From: Prauserella_A sp040645195
Lineage (GTDB): Bacteria; Actinomycetota; Actinomycetes; Mycobacteriales; Pseudonocardiaceae
Direction of reading: 5' to 3'
DNA length: 64,000 bases
Assembly (NCBI RefSeq): GCF_040645195.1
Contig: NZ_JBEYXW010000011.1
Location: 109,396-173,395, forward strand
A program made the position numbers and the translations under genes. Every line of letters starts with the position of its first letter. Position 1 is the first letter of the stretch. The notes under the pieces were generated by a model. That model was not told where the DNA came from. It searched no databases and was given only the letters and a program-made list of their open reading frames with translations. Below are positions 15,735 to 23,705 of the stretch, piece by piece.

Positions 15735-17983
15735 CGACGTCTGATGTTCGCGCGGAACGGCCCCTCGCCCAGCACGAGATCGAGCTCGCGATCGGCGGCA
15801 TGACCTGCGCGTCGTGCGCAATGCGGATCGAACGCAAGCTCAACAAGCTCGATGGCGTCACGGCGACGGTCAACTACGCCACCGAGAAGGCCAAGGTCAG
15901 CTATGCCGACGGTGTGCTGCCGGAGCAGCTCGTCGAGCAGGTCGAAGCGGCGGGCTACGCGGCAACGCTGCCGCCGGAGCCCACTGCGGCCGAGCCCGCG
16001 CCAGCTGAGCCGGCGGATCCGGCGCGGTCGCTGCGGGATCGGTTGCTCGTGTCGGCGCTGCTGGCGATCCCGGTGGTCGCCATGGCGATGATCCCAGCAC
16101 TGCAGTTCACCTACTGGCAGTGGATCTCGCTGACGCTGGCCGCGCCGGTCGTGGTGTGGGGGGCGTGGCCGTTCCACAAGGCGGCGTGGGCGAACCTGCG
16201 CCACGGTGCCGCGACGATGGACACGCTCATCTCGATGGGCACGCTGGCGGCGCTGCTGTGGTCGCTGTACGCGCTGCTCTTCGGCACGGCGGGCACGCCG
16301 GGGATGACGCATCCGTTCGAGCTGACCATCGAGCGGATGAGCGGCGATGGCAACATCTACCTGGAGGTCGCGGCTGGCGTCACGACCTTCATCCTGGCCG
16401 GGCGCTACTTCGAGGCGCGGTCGAAGCGCAGGGCCGGTGCGGCCCTGCGAGCCCTGCTGGAACTCGGCGCGAAGGACGTCGGCGTGCTGCGGGACGGGCG
16501 CGAGCAGCGCATCCCGGTCGAGCAGCTCGCCGTGGGCGACCTCTTCGTGGTGCGGCCGGGGGAGAAGATCGCCACCGACGGTGTGATCGAGGAGGGCAGC
16601 TCCGCCGTTGACGCGAGCCTGCTCACCGGCGAGTCCGTGCCGGTCGAAGTCGCGGCCGGTGACGCGGTTGTCGGCGCCACCGTGAACGCGGGTGGCCGGC
16701 TCGTGGTCCGTGCGACCCGGGTCGGTGCGGACACCCAGCTGGCGCAGATGGCCAAGCTGGTCGAGGAGGCCCAGACCGGCAAGGCCGCGGTGCAGCGGCT
16801 GGCGGACCGGATCTCCGCGGTGTTCGTGCCGATCGTCATTGCACTCGCGGTGGGGACGCTGACGTTCTGGCTCGGCGCCGGTGGCACGGCGTCGGCGGCG
16901 TTCACGGCCGCGGTCGCTGTGCTGATCATCGCCTGCCCCTGCGCGCTGGGGCTCGCGACGCCAACGGCACTGCTCGTCGGTACCGGCAGGGGCGCCCAGC
17001 TGGGCATCCTGATCAAGGGGCCGGAGGTGCTGGAGTCGACGCGGCGGATCGACACCGTCGTGCTGGACAAGACCGGCACCGTCACCACCGGTGCGATGGC
17101 ACTGGTCGACGTGTACGTGGCTGACGGGGTCACGATCGACGATGCGTTGCGGCTGGCGGGTGCGCTGGAGAACGCCTCGGAACACCCGATCGCCAGGGCC
17201 ATCGCCCGCGGTGCGGAGGAGAAGGTCGGCACGCTGCCCGCGGTGGAGGGGTTCACCAACATCGAGGGGCTCGGCGTGCAGGGGGTGGTCGACGGGCACG
17301 CCGTGCTGGCAGGGAGGACGGCGCTGCTGGAGGAGTGGAGCCAGCGGCTACCCGCTTCGCTCAGCGAGGCCAAGGCGGTGGCGGAGAAGCAGGGACGTAC
17401 CGCTGTGGCGGTCGGCTGGGACGGTGCGGCCCGCGCGGTGCTCGTGGTCGCCGACACCGTCAAGCCGACCTCCGCGGAGGCGATCGTGCGGCTGCGTGGG
17501 CTCGGCCTCACGCCGGTGTTGCTGACCGGTGACAACGCGGCCGTGGCCAGGGCGGTCGCCGCGGAGGTCGGCATCGACGAGGTGATCGCCGAGGTGCTGC
17601 CCAGGGACAAGGTGGACGTCATCAGGCGGCTGCAGGGCGAAGGCAAGGTCGTCGCGATGGTCGGCGACGGCGTCAACGATGCGGCGGCCCTCGCGCAGGC
17701 CGACCTCGGCCTGGCGATGGGCACCGGCACCGATGTCGCCATCGAGGCCAGTGATCTGACCCTCGTGCGCGGTGACCTTCGTGCCGCCGCTGACGCGATC
17801 CGGTTGTCCCGGCGGACCCTGCGAACCATCAAGGGCAACCTCTTCTGGGCGTTCGCCTACAACGTGGCGGCGTTGCCCCTTGCCGCCGCGGGGCTGCTCA
17901 ACCCGATGCTGGCGGGTGCCGCGATGGCGTTCAGTTCCGTCTTCGTGGTGACCAACAGCCTGCGGCTGCGCCGTTTCCGCTGA
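15731..17983 (+). CDS. copA: Copper-exporting P1B-type ATPase
   Basis: A 750-residue P1B-1 ATPase. One N-terminal HMA domain with GMTCASC (Cys26, Cys29), then eight transmembrane helices, the ion-binding CPC at 402-404, phosphorylation Asp446 in DKTGT, TGES in the actuator domain, SEHPI for nucleotide binding and a hinge GDGVNDAAAL. All catalytic elements are intact. It pumps Cu(I) out of the cytoplasm using ATP. It begins at GTG 15731 inside the stop of the previous gene and ends just before the 21-bp repeat array. Confidence 0.94.
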   Translation: MTTSDVRAERPLAQHEIELAIGGMTCASCAMRIERKLNKLDGVTATVNYATEKAKVSYADGVLPEQLVEQVEAAGYAATLPPEPTAAEPAPAEPADPARSLRDRLLVSALLAIPVVAMAMIPALQFTYWQWISLTLAAPVVVWGAWPFHKAAWANLRHGAATMDTLISMGTLAALLWSLYALLFGTAGTPGMTHPFELTIERMSGDGNIYLEVAAGVTTFILAGRYFEARSKRRAGAALRALLELGAKDVGVLRDGREQRIPVEQLAVGDLFVVRPGEKIATDGVIEEGSSAVDASLLTGESVPVEVAAGDAVVGATVNAGGRLVVRATRVGADTQLAQMAKLVEEAQTGKAAVQRLADRISAVFVPIVIALAVGTLTFWLGAGGTASAAFTAAVAVLIIACPCALGLATPTALLVGTGRGAQLGILIKGPEVLESTRRIDTVVLDKTGTVTTGAMALVDVYVADGVTIDDALRLAGALENASEHPIARAIARGAEEKVGTLPAVEGFTNIEGLGVQGVVDGHAVLAGRTALLEEWSQRLPASLSEAKAVAEKQGRTAVAVGWDGAARAVLVVADTVKPTSAEAIVRLRGLGLTPVLLTGDNAAVARAVAAEVGIDEVIAEVLPRDKVDVIRRLQGEGKVVAMVGDGVNDAAALAQADLGLAMGTGTDVAIEASDLTLVRGDLRAAADAIRLSRRTLRTIKGNLFWAFAYNVAALPLAAAGLLNPMLAGAAMAFSSVFVVTNSLRLRRFR

Positions 17984-17996
17984 GGCTGCGGGGCTC

Positions 17997-18340
17997 GCGA
18001 GTCCCCCGCTCGGGCGGGCGAGTTGCCCGCTGGGGCGGGCGAGTTGCCCGCTGGGGCGGGCGAGTTGCCCGCTGGGGCGGGCGAGTTGCCCGCTGGGGCG
18101 GGCGAGTCCCCCGCTGGGGCTCGCGAGTTGCCCGCTGGGGTTGGCGAGTTGCCCGCTCGGGCCGGCGAGTCTCCCGGTGCGGTTGGCGAGTTGCACCTTG
18201 CCCCGGCCGCGTGCCCGCCCCATGGAGCCCGCGCACCTGGGCGGGCAACTCGCGTGCACGGGTGGGGGACTCGCGCACCTGGGCGGGCAACTCGCGTGCA
18301 CGGGTGGGGGACTCGCGCGCGGGAGCGGGGGACTCGCGGG
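17997..18340. repeat. 21-bp tandem repeat array 1, in two opposed blocks
   Basis: Ten contiguous 21-bp units run from 17997 to 18206, each opening with GCGAGT and mostly GCGAGTTGCCCGC; four are identical. After a 41-base break the same unit continues in the opposite orientation, with ACTCGC every 21 bases at 18248, 18269, 18290, 18311 and 18332. The array fills the gap between the convergent copA and XRE genes. It is open in several frames (7-residue repeats) but has no start signal or homology, so I do not call it coding. Confidence 0.9.
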
Positions 18341-18348
18341 TGTTGGGG

Positions 18349-19203
18349 TCAGCCGGTTACGGCGCGTAACGTTCCGCGGCGCTGGCCGTTGAGCTGGTCG
18401 AGTGCGGCGGCGGTGGCGGCGTCAGCCGGCAGGTACACGAGCAGCCGCTGCTCATTGCAGGGCAGGGTGAGCGTCTCGTGGGTCAGCCGCAGCGTCCCCA
18501 CGTCGGGATGTCCCAGCCGCAGGATGTCACCGCTACCCGGCGCCACGACAGGAGACCGCAGCCGCTCGGTGAACGGCGCGCCCGCGGTGACGGTGAGTTC
18601 GTCGAAGAACCCCTTGACGAGCGGGTCGGCGCCCAGTGACTCCAGCCGGACGGCGGCGAGTTGCTCGTCGGCGACCTGGTCCCAATCCGGGAACGCGACC
18701 CGCGCACGCGGATCGGTGAACACGAACCGCACCAGGTTCGGCGGCTCGCCGGTGAGCAGGCCGAGTGGTTCGACCAGCCGTGCGTAGCCGTCCGTCCACG
18801 CCAGCGCGTCGCTCAGCCGGTTCAGCAACACTGCCGCCGTGGGTTCGAGTCGATCGAGCAGGGCCGCCACGGTCGGCTGCACCGTGCGTGCCGGCGGCTC
18901 CTGAGTGGGGCACATCAGGCCACCGCCTGCCGCCGCCTTGGCCGCGAGCCGCAGCAGTCCCCTGTCATGGGCCGACAGCCGCAGCGCATCGGCGAGCGCC
19001 CCGAGCACCTGCGGTGACGGGTGCCGGTCGCGTCCCTGCTCCAACCGGGTGAGGTACTCGACGCTGACACCGGCGAGCGTGGCCAGCTCCGCGCGGCGCA
19101 GGCCGGGAGTGCGGCGGCGGGGCCCCGCGCGCAGGCCGACCTCAGCCGGAGTGACCGCTTCCCGGCGACTACGCATGAAGGCGCCCAGCTCGTTGTCGCT
19201 CAC
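18349..19203 (-). CDS. XRE-family regulator with MmyB-like ligand domain
   Basis: A 284-residue protein: helix-turn-helix of the XRE type (about 10-75, with RRAELATLAGVSVEYLTRLEQGRD) followed by a PAS-like MmyB ligand-binding domain (WTDGYARLVEPLG, HPDVGTLRLTHETL). This is a large actinobacterial family; some members sense fatty acids or redox signals. I start at GTG 19203 (VSDNELGAF), which gives the usual family length; the frame is open further upstream without a fitting start. Divergent from yceI about 100 bases away, which may be its target. Confidence 0.85.
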   Translation of the reverse strand: MSDNELGAFMRSRREAVTPAEVGLRAGPRRRTPGLRRAELATLAGVSVEYLTRLEQGRDRHPSPQVLGALADALRLSAHDRGLLRLAAKAAAGGGLMCPTQEPPARTVQPTVAALLDRLEPTAAVLLNRLSDALAWTDGYARLVEPLGLLTGEPPNLVRFVFTDPRARVAFPDWDQVADEQLAAVRLESLGADPLVKGFFDELTVTAGAPFTERLRSPVVAPGSGDILRLGHPDVGTLRLTHETLTLPCNEQRLLVYLPADAATAAALDQLNGQRRGTLRAVTG

Positions 19204-19305
19204 CGAACTGACAGTACCCGGCGAGGGCCGCCGCGATGGTGTCCCTGACAGGGCCAGCATCCACACGGTCTCCCCACTCGCCGTCGGGGCGGCCACCGTG
19301 GAGGC

Positions 19306-19845
19306 ATGACGACAGAACCAACAACGACCGCCCTGCCGCTCTCGCCGGGGACATGGGAGCTCGACAAGTTCCACTCGGCAGTCGGTTTCACCATTCGCCA
19401 TCTCGGCATCTCGAAGGTGCGGGGCCGTTTCGCCGAGTTCGATGCTCAGCTGACCGTCGGCGAATCCCTTGACGACTGCGAAGTGAGCGCCACCGTCGCG
19501 CTCGCCTCGATCGACACCGGCAACGCCGATCGCGACGCTCATGTCCGCGCCGAGGACCTGCTGGACGTGGCACGCCGCCCAACGATGACGTTCCGGTCGA
19601 GCGGGATACGCGGCGACGGTGCCGACTGGACGCTCGACGGTGAGCTGACCATTGGCGACGTCACTCGCCCGGTCAGCTTCGCGGTCGACTTCGGCGGTGT
19701 CGAGGACTTCCACGGCGGGCGCCACGCCGGCTTCGATGCCGTTGGCGAGATCCGGCGTAGCGAGTTTGAGCTCGGTTTCTCGCGCGGCGTACTCGGCGAT
19801 GTCGTGAAGATCCAGCTCGACATTCAGTTCATCGAGCCGGCCTAG
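19306..19845 (+). CDS. YceI-family lipid-binding protein
   Basis: A 179-residue YceI lipocalin-like protein: the conserved WELDKFHSAVGFTIRH start, DAHVRAEDLLD, and the C-terminal beta strands (FELGFSRGV) are all there. There is no signal peptide, so it is a cytoplasmic form, as common in actinomycetes. The family binds long isoprenoid or amide-type lipids; its exact job is not known. It is divergent from the XRE regulator and followed by a NUDIX gene 20 bases later. Confidence 0.87.
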   Translation: MTTEPTTTALPLSPGTWELDKFHSAVGFTIRHLGISKVRGRFAEFDAQLTVGESLDDCEVSATVALASIDTGNADRDAHVRAEDLLDVARRPTMTFRSSGIRGDGADWTLDGELTIGDVTRPVSFAVDFGGVEDFHGGRHAGFDAVGEIRRSEFELGFSRGVLGDVVKIQLDIQFIEPA

Positions 19846-19865
19846 CCGGTCGATACCCTTTCGGC

Positions 19866-20429
19866 ATGCCTGCCAGTTCTTCGTCCGTTGCCGGTCTGTT
19901 GTCCCGCTACCACCCGCGCGGTCACACCGAGGCCGCCGATGTGGCCAGGCTGCGGGAACTGGTCGCGGCGACGGACGATCCGTGGCAGCGCTTGATCCCC
20001 TTGCACGTCACGGCGTCCGCGTTCGTCGTGCATCCGGACAGCCGACGCGTGCTGCTGCGCTGGCATGCGCGGCAGCACGCGTGGTTGCAGATCGGCGGCC
20101 ACGGCGACCCCGGTGAGACCGACCCGCTCGCCGTCGCGCTGCGCGAGGGGCGCGAGGAGACCGGGCTGACCGACCTGGTCCCGTGGCCAGACGGTGGACT
20201 CGTGCACGTCGCGGTGGTGCCGGTTCCCGCCAAGGGCGCCGAGCCGGCGCATGAGCACGCGGACCTGCGGTTCGTGCTCGCGACGGCTCATCCGGACAGT
20301 GCCCGGCCGGAACGGGCTGATGCACCGGTGCGCTGGCTCCCGCTGGCCGACGCGGACGAGGACACCACCGAGCCGAACGTCCGGGAGAGCCTGGCCCGCG
20401 TGCGTGCCCTGTTCGCGGCGAGCGGATAG
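19866..20429 (+). CDS. NUDIX hydrolase
   Basis: A 187-residue NUDIX protein. The Nudix box (G-x5-E-x7-REExxEExG-like) lies at about residues 76-98 and keeps its catalytic glutamates (LREGREETGL). The first 45 residues are helical and the C-terminus is ordinary. Substrate (nucleoside diphosphate derivative) cannot be told; similar actinobacterial proteins remain unassigned. Starts at ATG 19866 shortly after yceI. Confidence 0.85.
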   Translation: MPASSSSVAGLLSRYHPRGHTEAADVARLRELVAATDDPWQRLIPLHVTASAFVVHPDSRRVLLRWHARQHAWLQIGGHGDPGETDPLAVALREGREETGLTDLVPWPDGGLVHVAVVPVPAKGAEPAHEHADLRFVLATAHPDSARPERADAPVRWLPLADADEDTTEPNVRESLARVRALFAASG

Positions 20430-20466
20430 GACGGTTGGCGACTACCCATAGCCGCGTAGTGCGCAG

Positions 20467-20970
20467 TCACGCGCTGCCTGGTGCCGTGGCCGTGTGCACG
20501 CCGCTCCACTGGCGCAGTTCCGCGGCGAGGTCGAGCCGGTCGACGGGCGCTGCCGTGTCGTAGTCGCCCCAGCTCTCGCGCGGCAGCATCCACATGACCT
20601 CGAACTCGTTGCCATCGGGGTCGGCACCGTAGACGCTCTTTGTCGCCCCATGACTGGACTCGCCGGTGTAGGCGCCGAGGCGGAGCAGCACGTCGCGGGC
20701 GGCATCGAGCTCGTCGATCGTGTCGACCTGCCACGCGAGGTGGTACAGCCCGACGCTGCCGGGAAGCTTCGGCTCCGCGGTGCCGCCGAGGCCGAACAGG
20801 CCCAAGTCGTGGTGGTTGCCCGAACGCGCGAGCCGGAGGAAGACGGCATCGGCCTTCGGCTCGCGGGTGACGACCTCCATGTCGAACGCGCCGGTCCAGA
20901 ATCGCACGGAGCGTTCCAGGTCGGAGACGAACAGCACGGCATGGTTCAGCCGGACAGCTGGGATCGCCAT
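20467..20970 (-). CDS. VOC-family (glyoxalase/dioxygenase-like) protein
   Basis: A 167-residue vicinal-oxygen-chelate protein with two beta-alpha-beta-beta-beta modules. Likely metal ligands are His9 (RLNHAVLFV), His in LYHLAWQV and the Glu in GNEFEVMW, the usual H-H-E set of type I extradiol dioxygenases. It ends with a 35-residue tail (RLDLAAELRQW) seen in relatives of catechol-2,3-dioxygenase. Substrate unknown. It faces repeat array 2 upstream. Confidence 0.8.
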   Translation of the reverse strand: MAIPAVRLNHAVLFVSDLERSVRFWTGAFDMEVVTREPKADAVFLRLARSGNHHDLGLFGLGGTAEPKLPGSVGLYHLAWQVDTIDELDAARDVLLRLGAYTGESSHGATKSVYGADPDGNEFEVMWMLPRESWGDYDTAAPVDRLDLAAELRQWSGVHTATAPGSA

Positions 20971-21065
20971 GGCACACGCTCCCTTCCCTCAATCGTTGCC
21001 GTATTCGCTGGTGACAGGATGGCCGTTGGCGGGCCGTCGAATCACGAAGCGGGCCGGAGCGGGCA

Positions 21066-21292
21066 ACTCGTGCGCCTGGGCGGGCAACTCGCGGGCCGGA
21101 GCGGGGGACTCGCGCGCCTGGGCGGGGGACTCGCGCGCTTGGGCGGGGGACTCGCGGGCCTGGGCGGGGGTCTCGCGGGCTTGGGCGGGGGTCTCGCGGG
21201 CTTGGGCGGGGGTCTCGCGGGCTTGGGCGGGGGTCTCGCGGGCTTGGGCGGGGGACTCGCGGGCCTGGGCGGGGGACTCGCGCGCCTGGCGC
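21066..21292. repeat. 21-bp tandem repeat array 2
   Basis: Eleven units of 21 bp, phased by ACTCGC/ACTCGT or TCTCGC at 21066, 21087 and every 21 bases on to 21276. The unit is the reverse complement of the array-1 unit (GGGCGGGCAACTCGC against GCGAGTTGCCCGC). It fills most of the 446-base gap between the VOC gene and the universal stress gene. No coding or promoter role is evident. Confidence 0.9.
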
Positions 21293-21330
21293 GCTGGGGT
21301 TGTCGGTCGTGAGGCGAAGGTCCTTGGGGG

Positions 21331-21350
21331 AGAGGGATTTCGGCCCCTCG
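21331..21350. promoter_or_regulatory. Possible DevR/DosR-like box before the stress gene
   Basis: GAGGGATTTCGGCCCCTC at 21332-21349 resembles the GGGACTTTCGGCCC-type half-palindromes of dormancy regulators, but is one base short in the middle. It lies about 70 bases before a universal stress protein gene, a classic member of such regulons. Weak evidence only. Confidence 0.3.
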
Positions 21351-21416
21351 TGGATCCGGTGGCCGTCGGAAAGGCTGGTCTCCTTCCGCAGAAACCGTTC
21401 CGGCCGAGGAGTTGCC

Positions 21417-22331
21417 ATGCCCAGCAGCGGGAGAATCGTCGTCGGCATCGATGGTTCGAAGACAGCACTGCATGCGGTGCGCTGGGCGACGGGCGAGGCC
21501 CGGCGGCGGGGGCGTGGGTTGCGATTGGTGCACGCGATCGACAACCCACTGGTGAACTATCCGCGCGCGATGCCGAAGCATGCGGAGATCGGGCAGCTGC
21601 TGTGGGCACGCGGTGAGCGCCTACTCGGCGAAGCCCGTGAGCTCGTGGCAGAGGTGGCGCCGGAGGTCGACGTCGAGGTCGCCGTGCTGCCGGACTCGGT
21701 CACCAGCGCGCTTGTCGCCGAATCGGAGCTGGCCGAGCTGCTCGTGCTGGGTACCTGGGGACTGACACCGGTCGGCCGGGTCCTCGTCGGTTCGGCGACG
21801 ATCGCGCTGGTCGCCCACGCCGCGTGCCCGGTGGCGGTCGTGCGCGGGCACACCAGCTCGTCCGGGCCACCGCTGGGCGGAACCGTGGTCGTCGGCGTCG
21901 ACAGCCCGGCCACCGACGACGACGTCCTCGCGGCGGCATTCGACGAGGCCTCCGCGCGGGGCACGACACTCACCGTCGTGCACGTGTGGCACGACGCGCT
22001 CCTGGCGGACGTGCTGGCGGAAGGCGGCTGGCAACTCGATCGGCAGGACGTCGAGGAACGCGAACGCGACCGCCTCACCGAGCGCCTCGCGGGATGGCAG
22101 CAGAAGTACCCCGATGTGCGGGTGGAGCGGCTGGTGCTGCGTGGCCGTGCCGGTGACCGGCTGGCGCGGCTCGGCGATCACGCCCAGCTGCTGGTGGTGG
22201 GCAGCCGCGGTCGCGGCGGTATCGCGGGCATGCTGCTCGGCTCGACGAGCCAGGCCGTCATCATGCACGCGAACTGCCCGGTGCTCGTCGTCCGTCCGCG
22301 CCGGCGCGCCGGGACACCGGCCGGCTTGTGA
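21417..22331 (+). CDS. Tandem universal stress protein
   Basis: A 304-residue protein of two UspA domains. Each ends with an ATP-binding G-x2-G-x9-G-S/T pattern (GTWGLTPVGRVLVGSAT; GSRGRGGIAGMLLGSTS). ATG 21417 follows GAGGAG at a good distance; the open frame upstream reaches into the repeat array and is not used. Two-domain forms are typical of actinobacterial hypoxia and starvation responses. Located near a hydrogenase operon used in starvation, though separated by several genes. Confidence 0.88.
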   Translation: MPSSGRIVVGIDGSKTALHAVRWATGEARRRGRGLRLVHAIDNPLVNYPRAMPKHAEIGQLLWARGERLLGEARELVAEVAPEVDVEVAVLPDSVTSALVAESELAELLVLGTWGLTPVGRVLVGSATIALVAHAACPVAVVRGHTSSSGPPLGGTVVVGVDSPATDDDVLAAAFDEASARGTTLTVVHVWHDALLADVLAEGGWQLDRQDVEERERDRLTERLAGWQQKYPDVRVERLVLRGRAGDRLARLGDHAQLLVVGSRGRGGIAGMLLGSTSQAVIMHANCPVLVVRPRRRAGTPAGL

Positions 22332-22341
22332 GCGACACCCT

Positions 22342-23583
22342 CTATGCGGGGACGAAGGTGAGGTAGAGCAGGGCCATGTTCAGCACGATGATCACCGCCG
22401 CGACCAGCCACGCCACCGCGGTGGTCAGGCGGTGGTTGGTGTTGTCGCCCATCAGCCCGCGGTCGCTGGTGAGCCGGACCAGCGGCGCCAGCGCGAACGG
22501 AATCCCGAAGGAAAGCACCACCTGCGACAGGATCAGCGCCCGGCTCGGGTCGACACCCGCGGCGAGCACGACGAGAGCCGGCACGAGCGTCACCAGGCGG
22601 CGCAGCAGCAGCGGAACCCGCTTGCGCAGCAGGCCCTGCATGATCATCGCACCGGCGTAGGCGCCGACGGAGGTGGAGGCGAGGCCGGAAGCCAGCAGGC
22701 CGACCGCGAACAGCAGCGCGACAGCGGGGCCGAGCGCGTTCTGGATGGCGTTGTGTGCGCCTTCGATCGAGTCGACCCCGTCGAGCCCCTGCAGATTGGT
22801 CGCCGCGAGCAGCAGCATCCCCAGGTTCACCGCACCGGCCAGCAGCATGGCGACCGTGACATCAACCTTGGTCGCGCGCAGCAGTCGGCGCAGTCGTGTG
22901 CCCCCGGTGTGACCGTGCCGGTCGCGCGCGAGCCCCGAGTGCAGGTAGACGGCGTGCGGCATGACGGTGGCGCCGAGCATGGCGGCCGCGAGCAGAACGC
23001 TCTCGGCTCCGCTGAACCGCGGCACCAGCCCTGCCGCGGCGTCTGCGGCCGACGGCGGCTCGACGAAGACGCCGACGAGGAATCCGAACGCGATGACCAG
23101 CAGGAAACCGGTGATCACTCGCTCGAAACCGCGTGGCCCGCGCCGGTCGTAGACGGCGAGCATCAGGAGCGAGACGGCGCCCGTGATGGCTCCGCCGACG
23201 AGCAGTGGCAGGTCGAAAAGCAGGTAGAGCGCGATCGCGCCGCCGACGACCTCGGCGAGGTCGGTGGCGATGGCGACCAGTTCGGCCTGCACCCAGTAGC
23301 CGAGGCGGGCGGGTCTGCCGAGGCGTTCTCGCAGCGCTTCGGGCAATGACAGGCCGGTGACCAGGCCGAGCTTGGCCGACAGGTACTGCACCAGGCCCGC
23401 CATCAGGTTCGCGACGACGATGACCCAGACCAGCAGGTAGCCGAACTGGGCGCCCGCGCTGACATTGGATGCGACGTTGCCGGGGTCGACGTAGGCGATC
23501 GCGGCGACGAAGGCGGGGCCGAGCAGTAACAATCCGCTCTTGGCGCGTGCCAGCGTTGCCCGGGTGCCCGTCTCGACCGCCAT
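22342..23583 (-). CDS. mntH: Nramp-family divalent metal transporter
   Basis: A 413-residue Nramp transporter with eleven predicted helices. The metal-binding DPGN is at 33-36 and MPH at 208-210, the pair that coordinates Mn(II)/Fe(II) in MntH proteins (M of MPH favours transition metals). Imports Mn2+ with protons. ATG at 23583 follows GAGGGTGG. A 6+6 inverted repeat with a DtxR/MntR-like centre (23619-23641) lies 36 bases upstream, so metal repression is likely. Confidence 0.88.
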   Translation of the reverse strand: MAVETGTRATLARAKSGLLLLGPAFVAAIAYVDPGNVASNVSAGAQFGYLLVWVIVVANLMAGLVQYLSAKLGLVTGLSLPEALRERLGRPARLGYWVQAELVAIATDLAEVVGGAIALYLLFDLPLLVGGAITGAVSLLMLAVYDRRGPRGFERVITGFLLVIAFGFLVGVFVEPPSAADAAAGLVPRFSGAESVLLAAAMLGATVMPHAVYLHSGLARDRHGHTGGTRLRRLLRATKVDVTVAMLLAGAVNLGMLLLAATNLQGLDGVDSIEGAHNAIQNALGPAVALLFAVGLLASGLASTSVGAYAGAMIMQGLLRKRVPLLLRRLVTLVPALVVLAAGVDPSRALILSQVVLSFGIPFALAPLVRLTSDRGLMGDNTNHRLTTAVAWLVAAVIIVLNMALLYLTFVPA

Positions 23584-23618
23584 ACCGCCACCCTCACAGA
23601 GTTAAGTCGCCCAAATTC

Positions 23619-23641
23619 GAAGTTTAGGCACACCGAACTTC
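23619..23641. promoter_or_regulatory. DtxR/MntR-type operator before mntH
   Basis: GAAGTT and AACTTC are perfect inverted arms around an 11-base centre TAGGCACACCG. The centre looks like the TTAGGnnnnCC(T/G)AA core of metal-dependent DtxR-family operators. On the minus strand TAAACT within it may be the -10 box, so a bound repressor would block mntH. Confidence 0.65.
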
Positions 23642-23669
23642 TTTGCGCCAGGGTGGGTCGTGTCACCAA

Positions 23670-23699
23670 CCGGGTACCGGCAGCGCTGCCGGTACCCGG
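23670..23699 (-). terminator. Perfect 30-bp palindrome after the PHP gene
   Basis: CCGGGTACCGGCAGC is followed at once by its exact reverse complement. It begins 6 bases beyond the stop of the PHP gene on the minus strand and should form a 13-15 bp hairpin. Likely intrinsic terminator separating the PHP gene from mntH. Confidence 0.75.
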
Positions 23700-23705
23700 A
23701 CGTGA

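Noticed and set aside
17997..18340. Array 1 as a CRISPR or as a 7-residue-repeat gene
   Set aside because: There are no unique spacers between units. The open frames have no ribosome site and lie between two well-supported convergent genes.
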